Shown here: positions 1 through 5,353 of the stretch, one piece after another
How positions within the stretch are numbered: position 1 is the first letter of the stretch
Layout: each line of letters opens with the position of its first letter
NCBI GenBank assembly: GCA_041584055.1
Contig: JBFHER010000273.1
Location: 1-5,353, forward strand
DNA: 5,353 nt
From: JBFHER01 sp041584055
Lineage (GTDB): Bacteria > Bacteroidota > Bacteroidia > Bacteroidales > UBA5342
Direction of reading: 5' to 3'
The notes under the pieces: model-generated
What the model saw: only the letters and a program-made list of their open reading frames with translations
Told to the model about the DNA's origin: nothing
Databases searched by the model: none
Program-made: the position numbers and the translations under genes

Positions 1-134
1 TACATAGGAAGAACTGATAAATCATTTTCCATTTTTTGCAATGTACGGTTGGGCTGCCAGTTTGCATTTTGGCTGGCTACTGCATATTCGCAAGTGGGGT
101 TAAAAAGGTAAATGTTGGGTAATGTAGTAGTCAT
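1..134 (-). CDS. N-terminal fragment of a divergent conserved protein of unknown function (partial, runs off left edge)
   Basis: On the minus strand an ATG at 134-132 opens a frame with no stop through to the window edge (44 full codons). The protein begins MTTTLPNIYLFNPTCEYAVA and continues with a WQPNRTLQKMENDLSVLPM segment. The composition looks like real protein: a short beta-strand (IYLFNP), then an acidic/Ala helix, then a Trp-Gln-Pro turn and an amphipathic helix. An in-frame TAA lies at 158-156 with no other ATG between, so this start is the only ATG choice. It is preceded by the A-rich CAACAAAA, as is usual for Bacteroidota, which do not rely on Shine-Dalgarno pairing. The IYLFNPxxExAxA...DLxxLP pattern reminds me of uncharacterised Bacteroidota proteins, but I cannot name the family. 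It is transcribed away from the SusC-like gene, so it need not share its function. There is no signal peptide, so a cytoplasmic protein is inferred. Confidence 0.68.
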   Translation of the reverse strand, partial: MTTTLPNIYLFNPTCEYAVASQNANWQPNRTLQKMENDLSVLPM

Positions 135-192
135 TTTTGTTGAATTATCAAATATTTATTTCATTAAAAAGTACATAAAATTGTTTAACTGT

Positions 193-212
193 TTAAATGC
201 AATGCGATTTAA
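193..212. promoter_or_regulatory. Small dyad TTAAAT-8-ATTTAA, possible operator
   Basis: Perfect 6-bp inverted arms at 193-198 and 207-212 flank an 8-bp spacer (gcaatgcg) that is relatively G/C-rich for this region. The left arm overlaps the second TGTTTAA heptamer. It is about 200 bp upstream of the SusC-like promoter and about 60 bp upstream of the divergent start codon, so it could serve either gene. The arms are A/T only, so chance is a real possibility. Confidence 0.25.
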
Positions 213-278
213 GATTTTTCAAGTAGATTAATATGTTTAGTTGCATTTTGTTTAATGGGAGACAGATAAATTTTAAAA

Positions 279-340
279 CACCCCCTTCTGTGGCAAAGTT
301 GGTAGTTATATTTTAATGTATTTCTTTCTTTGCACCCCCT
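279..340 (+). repeat. Direct repeat pair CACCCCCT, 54 bp apart
   Basis: CACCCCCT occurs at 279-286 and again at 333-340, start-to-start 54 bp (about five helical turns). The first is followed by tctgt and the second by gta, so similarity tails off quickly. C-runs stand out in this A/T-rich region. The second copy ends 54 nt before the promoter's TTTG element, in the zone where activator sites often lie. Between the copies, GCAAAG (293-298) and CTTTGC (328-333) form a 6-bp inverted repeat. A regulator-binding role is an inference only. Confidence 0.35.
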
Positions 341-394
341 GTATTTAACAAAAATTAACATAAAACGCGGTTATATGCGGAAAATTAGCGTTTT

Positions 395-425
395 TTTGCT
401 TTTTAAATATATTAATTTACTTTTG
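395..425 (+). promoter_or_regulatory. Bacteroidota-type promoter (TTTG -33 / TAnnTTTG -7) for the SusC/SusD-like operon
   Basis: TTTG at 395-398 is separated by exactly 19 nt from TACTTTTG at 418-425. This matches the established consensus of the Bacteroidota primary sigma factor (TTTG, 19-21 nt, TAnnTTTG) in both elements and in spacing. Transcription would start at about 429-433, giving a leader of roughly 90 nt before the ATG at 523. The start site is inferred, not observed. Because the core match is perfect, extra control would be expected from upstream or leader elements rather than from a weak core promoter. Confidence 0.75.
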
Positions 426-440
426 GTAAGTATAAGAATA

Positions 441-472
441 GGTTAGTTAAAGCCTTGTCTGTTTAACTAGTC
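441..472 (+). promoter_or_regulatory. 5'-leader hairpin / DNA dyad upstream of the SusC-like gene
   Basis: TAGTTAAA (444-451) is perfectly complementary to TTTAACTA (462-469) around a 10-nt loop (gccttgtctg). As RNA the stem extends to 11 pairs (441-451 with 462-472) by two G-U wobbles and a closing G-C. It begins about 10 nt after the predicted transcription start and ends 50 nt before the start codon. It may be a leader structure affecting mRNA stability or antisense-RNA control, or an operator dyad just downstream of the promoter. No U-run follows, so it is not a typical intrinsic terminator. Confidence 0.5.
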
Positions 473-522
473 GCTGTTTAGTTTTAATAATTTATTTAAT
501 TCTAATTATCAAAAGTATTTCT

Positions 523-3500
523 ATGAAAAAACTGAAATTGTTTTTGAGTTGTGTCTTAATTGTAGGGATGCAATTTGCAAATGCTCAAACAAAGAGCATT
601 TCAGGAACGGTAACCAGTACGGAGGACGGTTCATCAATACCGGGAGTCTCTGTTATGGTTAAAGGAACGACGTTAGGTACAGTTACAAACATCGACGGTG
701 TTTATAATTTGGATGTACCTGCTGACGCTAAAACACTTGTGTTTTCATTTGTGGGCATGAAATCACATGAAGCAGCAATTGCCGGAACACAAATTAATGC
801 GCAATTGGAGTCGGACATACTTGGTTTAGAGGAAGTTATGGTTGTTGCTTTTGGCACAGTCAAAAAGGAATCATTAACGGGGTCTGCTGCAGTTATAGGG
901 GCAGAAAAGATTGAGTCCCGTTCTGTTTCTTCTGTTGCACAGATTCTTACAGGTTCTACAACAGGACTCCAGACTACTGCTGGTTCAGGGCAGCCTGGTA
1001 GTTCTCCGGATATTCGTATTCGTGGTGTTGGAAGCCTAAATACTTCTGCTGATCCACTTATCATTTTGGATGGTATTCAATATGCTGGAAGCATTGGAAG
1101 TATAAATCCTGGCGATATTTCGTCTTTGACTGTGCTAAAAGATGCTTCATCAACCGCTCTTTACGGATCGCGTGCTGCAAATGGTGTAATTATTATTACC
1201 ACAAAAGGTGGAAGTAAAGGCGACGAAAACCTGAAGATTAGTTTGAAAGCTCAAGCTGGACTAATTAATCAGGCGCTTCCTTATTATGAGTCTGTTAATG
1301 CCGGTGATTACTTTGAGCTTCAGAGTGAGGCTTTTGCACAGGCAAGATTTCAAGCGGGTACAGCTAATACAATCGAAGAGTCAAGGGCATATGCTTACAC
1401 AAATATTTACTCTCAATTAAAATACAATCCATTCGTGGGAACACCTAATGACCAGATTTTGGGATCGGATGGTAAAATTAATCCAAATGCGAAAAATGGT
1501 TTTCCTGATTTGGATTGGTATGATGCTGCAAAACAGCAAGGTTACCGTCAAAACTATGATTTGAGCCTAAGTGGTGGCAGTAAAAAAGCAAGTTATTATT
1601 ACTCTTTGGGATATTTGGATGAAAGAGGCTATGTTATTAAGTCGGATTATGAGCGTTTCAACACCCGCTTAAATATTAATTTTGATGCTAAAGAATGGTT
1701 GCAAATTGGTACAAATATGTATGGTACCATTGTTACTAGTGATATTGGTTCATCTAATTCAGCTACTTATGCCAACCCGTGGCGAAATGCCAGAATGACA
1801 CCTCCTATTTATCCTGTGTATTTAGTGGATCAAGCAACTGGGGAATATATTTTAGACGGAGCTGGCGAGAAACAATATGATGACGGCGGTTCTCAATCAA
1901 GACCAATTAACGTAGGCAGGAATGCTATTGCCGAATTGAATTGGAACAGTGATGAATACAGGAGGAACGATGTAGGCAATAGAAGTTTTGCCACCTTCAC
2001 GCTGATGAGTGGCCTTACTGCTACAATAAATGCAGGTGTTGATGTTCAAAACTATCAGTACAAAGGCTTTGAAAATGCCAAAATTGGCGATGGTGCTCCA
2101 ACCGGAAGAATGGACGAGTCCAGGTACACAAGAACTACAGTTAACGTTAACCAACTTGTGAATTACGAGCGGACTTTTAATGAGGTCCATAATTTTTCAG
2201 CCATGGTCGGCCACGAATCGTATTCAAGGAAATACACGTATCAAAGAGGCTTTAAAAACCAGTTTATTGTGAGCGGAATTAACGAGCTTAATAACTTTGT
2301 GAATACTTCGGACAACACAAGTTACACAAGAAATAATACAACTGAAGGTTATTTTTCAAGGTTGAAATACAATTACAACAACAAATATTACGTTGAGGGT
2401 TCTTTTCGTAGGGATGGATCTTCTGCCTTTCACAAAGATGTCAGATGGGGTAACTTTTACTCTGTTGGCACAAGTTGGAGAATTGACCAAGAGGAATTTA
2501 TTAGCTCTATAAATTGGGTAAATAACTTAAAATTAAGAGCTTCTTATGGTGAAGTAGGAAATGACAACTTAAGCTCTGACGGTAATCTTGATAGTTCTGA
2601 TTATGGTTATCAAGCGCTTTACGAAACTTCCCCGAATGCAGAGAACCCAGGTATTAAATGGAGTACTGTTGGGAATGAAGACTTAACATGGGAGGTAAAC
2701 AAAACTTTTGATGTTGGCTTGGATTTCGCTTTGTTCCAAAGACTTCGTGGTACACTTGAATGGTATAACCGAAAATCGGATGACTTGTTGTACAGTATGC
2801 CATTGCCACTTTCAATGGGCCAACTTGAACAACCACGAAATATCGCCTCCATGATAAACAGTGGTTTGGAAATTAGCCTGGAAGGCGATGTTGTAAATGT
2901 CGGCGATTTTAGCTGGAACTTGAGCCTTATGGGTTCTACAATTAGAAACGAGATCACATCGATCCCGGAACCATTCGTTAATGGAACAAAAAAATGGTCG
3001 GAAGGCCATTCTCTCTATGATTTTTGGTTAAGGAAATACTATGATATTGACCCGGAAGATGGTGCTACAAGGTTCCATGTTTGGGAAGATGTTTTAGATG
3101 AAAATGATGAAGCAACAGGCGAAACAGTTTTGTCTTATGACGAGAATGGCGAACCTGTATTGACAAAAGACATGAACGCTGCAAATTATGGATATGTTGG
3201 GGAATCAGCTTTTCCAAAATTACTGGGATCTGTTGGAAATACCTTTACTTTTAAAGGATTTAGCTTGAGTGCACTTTTTACATATTCTTTAGGTGGTTAC
3301 ATGTTGGATGGAGTTTATCAAGGAATGCTCGTTTCTGTTTTAGGAGAGTCTTATCACCCCGACGTTCAGAATTCGTGGATGAACCCGGGAGATATTACCG
3401 AACTGCCAAGGTTGCAATATTCAAAATCCGACCTGTATGCTACATCCGACTATTTCTTGATTTCGTCTAATTATTTGAACATCAGGAATGTGACCTTAAG

Positions 3501-3693
3501 CTATGATTTCCCAAAAGAATTGCTGCAAAAATGGGATGTAGGGAAATTGAGCGTATTTGTGACCGGAGAAAACCTGCACATGTTTACTGCACGAAAAGGT
3601 ATGAACCCCGCATTCAATTTCTCTGGAACACAAGACGAATTTGCATATAATCCAAGCAGGTCTATCATTTTAGGCTTTAGTTTACAGTTTTAA
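523..3693 (+). CDS. SusC/RagA-family TonB-linked outer-membrane transporter
   Basis: This 1056-residue outer-membrane importer has the usual SusC length (about 1000-1100). Residues 1-21 are a signal peptide (basic MKKLK, hydrophobic core, ANA before Gln22). Residues about 26-95 form a carboxypeptidase-regulatory-like beta domain (ISGTVTSTEDG, PGVSVMVKGTTLGTVTNIDG). A TonB-box-like stretch, LEEVMVVAFG, is at 102-111. The plug covers about 115-230 and carries family signatures DIRIRGVGSLN (163-173), DPLIILDGIQY (177-187) and ALYGSRAANGVIIITTKGG (212-230). The rest is the beta-barrel, with EGSFRRDGSSAF (625-636), LKLRASYGEVGN (668-679) and the terminal strand SRSIILGFSLQF ending in Phe. It would import ligands captured by the SusD-like partner, driven by TonB/ExbBD. 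No STN domain precedes the beta domain, so FecR/sigma-type signalling through this protein is unlikely. The substrate cannot be read from sequence. The frame is intact, and the start is fixed by the signal peptide and an A/T-rich leader. Confidence 0.97.
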   Translation: MKKLKLFLSCVLIVGMQFANAQTKSISGTVTSTEDGSSIPGVSVMVKGTTLGTVTNIDGVYNLDVPADAKTLVFSFVGMKSHEAAIAGTQINAQLESDILGLEEVMVVAFGTVKKESLTGSAAVIGAEKIESRSVSSVAQILTGSTTGLQTTAGSGQPGSSPDIRIRGVGSLNTSADPLIILDGIQYAGSIGSINPGDISSLTVLKDASSTALYGSRAANGVIIITTKGGSKGDENLKISLKAQAGLINQALPYYESVNAGDYFELQSEAFAQARFQAGTANTIEESRAYAYTNIYSQLKYNPFVGTPNDQILGSDGKINPNAKNGFPDLDWYDAAKQQGYRQNYDLSLSGGSKKASYYYSLGYLDERGYVIKSDYERFNTRLNINFDAKEWLQIGTNMYGTIVTSDIGSSNSATYANPWRNARMTPPIYPVYLVDQATGEYILDGAGEKQYDDGGSQSRPINVGRNAIAELNWNSDEYRRNDVGNRSFATFTLMSGLTATINAGVDVQNYQYKGFENAKIGDGAPTGRMDESRYTRTTVNVNQLVNYERTFNEVHNFSAMVGHESYSRKYTYQRGFKNQFIVSGINELNNFVNTSDNTSYTRNNTTEGYFSRLKYNYNNKYYVEGSFRRDGSSAFHKDVRWGNFYSVGTSWRIDQEEFISSINWVNNLKLRASYGEVGNDNLSSDGNLDSSDYGYQALYETSPNAENPGIKWSTVGNEDLTWEVNKTFDVGLDFALFQRLRGTLEWYNRKSDDLLYSMPLPLSMGQLEQPRNIASMINSGLEISLEGDVVNVGDFSWNLSLMGSTIRNEITSIPEPFVNGTKKWSEGHSLYDFWLRKYYDIDPEDGATRFHVWEDVLDENDEATGETVLSYDENGEPVLTKDMNAANYGYVGESAFPKLLGSVGNTFTFKGFSLSALFTYSLGGYMLDGVYQGMLVSVLGESYHPDVQNSWMNPGDITELPRLQYSKSDLYATSDYFLISSNYLNIRNVTLSYDFPKELLQKWDVGKLSVFVTGENLHMFTARKGMNPAFNFSGTQDEFAYNPSRSIILGFSLQF

Positions 3694-3715
3694 TCATGAC
3701 AAAAAGTATAATACA

Positions 3716-5299
3716 ATGAAGACAAAATATAAAATATTAACGCTCTCTTTATTCTTTGCAGTTGCACTGGGAATTAGCTCATGTAGCGAAGATTTCTTGC
3801 AAACCGTTCCTACCGACTCGGTTTCTACTGAAATTGCTTTGGGATCGGCTGATAACATGATGCTGGCTATTAATGGGATGCACCGTGCCATGTACGCACA
3901 AAATGGACAAATTAGCAATTATGCCGGGCAGGAATATATGATACCTATGGCAGAATACGCAGCAGGCGATGCTTTGCACTCTACTGCTGGCAATGGTTGG
4001 TTTAGGGCTATGTTGCAATGGCAAACGCATACGAGTGCTACCCGGGATGATGTAGAATTTGCCTGGTGGTTTTATTACAACATTATCGGATCGGCCAACA
4101 ATATTATAAATGCAGCTGAAGAACTACCGATGTCAGACGTATTGCATAATGTATTGGGGCAAGCTTATGCGTATAGGGCATGGGCACATTTTAACTTGGT
4201 CCGTTTTTTTGGTAAAGCATATATGATTGGCAATCCAGCTACCGATTTGGGTGTTCCGATTATGCTTGCTACTGAACCTCCATACAAGGGATTGGCCCGT
4301 AATACAGTTCAAGAGGTTTATGACCAGATTAAAACTGATCTAAATGAAGCAATCGCCCATTTTGCTGATGCATCGGCAAGAACTGATTTGTCTCATTTGA
4401 ATATAGATGTAGCAAAAGGTATTGCAGCACGGGTATATTTAACCATTGGCGACTGGCCAAATGCCGCAAAATTTGCTAAAGAAGCCCGTCAGGGATATAC
4501 TTTAATGAGCGAAACAGAATACAAATCAGGATTTAATTCTGTCAGTAATCCTGAGTGGATGTGGGGATCTAAAATGATTACAGATCAAACTGCCTATTTT
4601 TATTCTTACTTCTATTATACTTCTAACAACTTTAACGGTTCGCAGAACAGAAGTAACCCAAAATTTGTAAATCAGAAGTTATACGATGAAATATCAGATA
4701 CTGATTATCGTAAAGATTTGTTCCTTAAAGATTGTCCGAGCACGTTAAGTGCCTGGGATAAAGGAGTCAATGCGGGTAAATATGCAAGTAAAGCAGAATA
4801 TGACGCAGCAGTGAAAGCTTACAGGGTAATTGTTAACAACGGGAGCAGCCACAATATGGTTCCTTATCTGCACATTAAATTGTTGCAGTCTGATGGACCG
4901 ACTACTTCTCCAATGGACGTAATTCATATGAGGGCTTCTGAGATGTACCTGATAGAAGCAGAAGCTTTGGCACGCCAGGGTAAGGCAGAAGCTTCGGATG
5001 TCTTGTTTACTTTGGTTTCGGCAAGGGATGATGGATATGCAAAATCAACCAACACAGGACAGGCACTTGTCGATGAAATCCTTATTCAGCGGAGAATTGA
5101 ATTATTCTTGGAAGGACATCGTTGGTTTGATATGCTTAGAAATGATGAGGCCCTTGACCTGACAGGGTCAGGTGCAGATCCCGATCTTTATTTGGACGGT
5201 TTTAAACAAGATAAACCAAGTGTTAATCCGAAGTGGGTATTCCTTATTCCGCAAAGGGAAATTGATGCCAACTCTAATATAGTGCAGAACAAGTATTAA
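3716..5299 (+). CDS. SusD/RagB-family nutrient-binding surface lipoprotein
   Basis: This 527-residue protein has typical SusD length. A lipoprotein signal (MKTKYK, hydrophobic core, lipobox ISSC) places the lipidated Cys at residue 23. The following SED resembles the acidic export signal that sends Bacteroidota lipoproteins to the cell surface. Family marks in order: QAYAYRAWAHFNLVRFFG (149-166) in the TPR-like helices, VAKGIAARVYLTIGDW (232-247), HMRASEMYLIEAEALARQG (404-422), EILIQRRIELFLEGHRWFDM (454-473) and IPQREIDANSNIVQN (511-525). The known role of the family is to bind ligand outside the cell and act as a hinged lid on the SusC barrel. It starts 22 nt after the SusC-like stop, so it is co-transcribed and presumably an obligate partner. 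An aromatic cluster at 294-301 (YFYSYFYY) may contribute to ligand binding. The ATG is preceded by A/T-rich AGTATAATACA rather than a Shine-Dalgarno site. The substrate is unknown; glycan is the most common case. Confidence 0.96.
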   Translation: MKTKYKILTLSLFFAVALGISSCSEDFLQTVPTDSVSTEIALGSADNMMLAINGMHRAMYAQNGQISNYAGQEYMIPMAEYAAGDALHSTAGNGWFRAMLQWQTHTSATRDDVEFAWWFYYNIIGSANNIINAAEELPMSDVLHNVLGQAYAYRAWAHFNLVRFFGKAYMIGNPATDLGVPIMLATEPPYKGLARNTVQEVYDQIKTDLNEAIAHFADASARTDLSHLNIDVAKGIAARVYLTIGDWPNAAKFAKEARQGYTLMSETEYKSGFNSVSNPEWMWGSKMITDQTAYFYSYFYYTSNNFNGSQNRSNPKFVNQKLYDEISDTDYRKDLFLKDCPSTLSAWDKGVNAGKYASKAEYDAAVKAYRVIVNNGSSHNMVPYLHIKLLQSDGPTTSPMDVIHMRASEMYLIEAEALARQGKAEASDVLFTLVSARDDGYAKSTNTGQALVDEILIQRRIELFLEGHRWFDMLRNDEALDLTGSGADPDLYLDGFKQDKPSVNPKWVFLIPQREIDANSNIVQNKY

Positions 5300-5307
5300 T
5301 TTTGAAA

Positions 5308-5332
5308 GACTAATACTTTTGATGTAATAGTC
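5308..5332 (+). promoter_or_regulatory. Intercistronic hairpin after the SusD-like gene
   Basis: GACTAATAC (5308-5316) pairs with GTAATAGTC (5324-5332) in 8 of 9 positions (one A-A mismatch) around a 7-nt loop (ttttgat). It lies 8 nt after the SusD-like stop and ends 11 nt before the next likely ATG. No U-tract follows, so it is a poor intrinsic terminator. It could protect the upstream message, lower expression of the next gene, or be chance. Confidence 0.4.
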
Positions 5333-5343
5333 AAATATAATCA

Positions 5344-5353
5344 ATGAAATATA
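5344..5353 (+). CDS. Probable start of the next operon gene (only three codons present)
   Basis: ATG AAA TAT begins 44 nt after the SusD-like stop and is cut by the window edge. The preceding TATAATCA closely resembles TATAATACA before the SusD-like ATG, and a basic Met-Lys start is common for exported proteins of such loci. In SusC/SusD loci the next gene often encodes a surface glycan-binding lipoprotein, an enzyme or a PKD/IPT-domain protein. Nothing here identifies which, and three codons cannot prove a gene. Confidence 0.4.

Larger units (their letters stand above)
135..394. other. A/T-rich divergent intergenic region upstream of the promoter
   Basis: This stretch lies between the divergent start codons, upstream of the SusC-like promoter. 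I find no open frame with protein-like content, no tRNA and no mobile-element end. It contains four of the six TGTTTA[A/G] motifs, a TTAAAT-8-ATTTAA dyad and two CACCCCCT direct repeats, each listed separately. No convincing minus-strand promoter (CAAAnnTA followed by CAAA) was found for the left-hand gene. The nearest candidate is AATATTTG on the minus strand at 156-149. It has one mismatch and no partner element, and would leave almost no leader. Confidence 0.6.
182..481 (+). repeat. Six dispersed same-strand TGTTTA[A/G] heptamers
   Basis: Copies read on the plus strand are at 182-188, 190-196, 234-240, 249-255, 460-466 and 475-481. Two pairs have the same 8-nt gap (start-to-start 15 nt): 234/249 (G form then A form) and 460/475 (A form then G form). 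The first two copies are nearly tandem, separated by one base. Four copies lie upstream of the promoter and two lie in the predicted leader. I noticed no plus-strand copies in the two long coding regions. They could be regulator-binding half-sites, but A/T-rich background could also produce some of them. Confidence 0.4.

Noticed and set aside
62..250. Ten-base direct repeat TTGCATTTTG at 62-71 and 241-250
   Set aside because: One copy lies inside the left coding region and one in the intergenic DNA, with no shared flanks, so it is most likely chance.
441..472. Leader hairpin as an intrinsic terminator or known riboswitch
   Set aside because: The stem is A/T-rich, no U-run follows, and no conserved riboswitch core is recognisable in the leader of about 90 nt.
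510..517. CAAAAGTA just before the SusC-like ATG, an inverted copy of the promoter's TACTTTTG
   Set aside because: Read as a minus-strand -7 element it has no CAAA partner at 19-21 nt. Its complement at 418-425 would be upstream of the transcript, so an RNA stem between them is not expected.
702..1064. Minus-strand open frame of 120 codons inside the SusC-like gene
   Set aside because: It is fully antisense to strongly conserved plug sequence and its translation has no recognisable protein features. The other minus-strand frames at 1897-2190, 2619-2957, 2654-2836, 2812-3009, 3694-3918, 3779-4030 and 4745-4927 were rejected for the same reason.
3696..3719. Seven-codon frame (MTKSIIQ) between the two large genes, whose TGA overlaps the SusD-like ATG
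   Set aside because: The ATGA overlap could in principle couple translation, but a frame this short in A/T-rich DNA is expected by chance and nothing else supports it.
5297..5321. Two TAnnTTTG matches (5297-5304 and 5314-5321) after the SusD-like gene, as a promoter for the next gene
   Set aside because: Neither has TTTG at 19-21 nt upstream. Such short A/T-rich words are frequent, and the second lies within the hairpin.

Overview
The window looks like a piece of a Bacteroidota chromosome. It holds a complete, tandem SusC-like/SusD-like gene pair. The A/T-rich leaders lack a Shine-Dalgarno sequence, and a textbook Bacteroidota promoter (TTTG, 19 nt, TAnnTTTG) sits upstream of the pair. The SusC and SusD sequence style suggests a Bacteroidales- or Marinilabiliales-like organism, but the genus cannot be fixed from this window.

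Layout: (1) 1-134, minus strand: the first 44 codons of a divergent gene that runs off the left edge, apparently a conserved protein of unknown function. (2) 135-522: a 388-nt, very A/T-rich divergent intergenic region. It carries the promoter (395-425), a predicted 5' leader of about 90 nt with a strong hairpin or dyad (441-472), six same-strand TGTTTA[A/G] motifs, two CACCCCCT repeats 54 bp apart and a small dyad (193-212). (3) 523-3693: a SusC/RagA-family TonB-dependent outer-membrane transporter. (4) 3716-5299: a SusD/RagB-family surface lipoprotein, 22 nt downstream. (5) 5300-5343: a short spacer holding a 9-bp imperfect hairpin. (6) 5344 onward: the probable first codons of a third operon gene, cut by the right edge.

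The two large genes should work as one machine. The SusD-like lipoprotein is the extracellular lid that captures a ligand (usually an oligosaccharide, sometimes a peptide or other polymer). The SusC-like barrel imports it using TonB/ExbBD energy. No glycoside hydrolase, sulfatase, peptidase or regulator lies in the window, so the substrate cannot be named. The SusC-like protein lacks the N-terminal STN signalling domain, which argues against direct control by a FecR-type anti-sigma factor.

The coding content is an ordinary nutrient-uptake locus; I see no evidence of a new type of system. The parts most worth a second look are in the intergenic DNA: the leader hairpin, the TGTTTAR motif set with its repeated 15-nt spacing, the CACCCCCT pair and the hairpin after the SusD-like gene.
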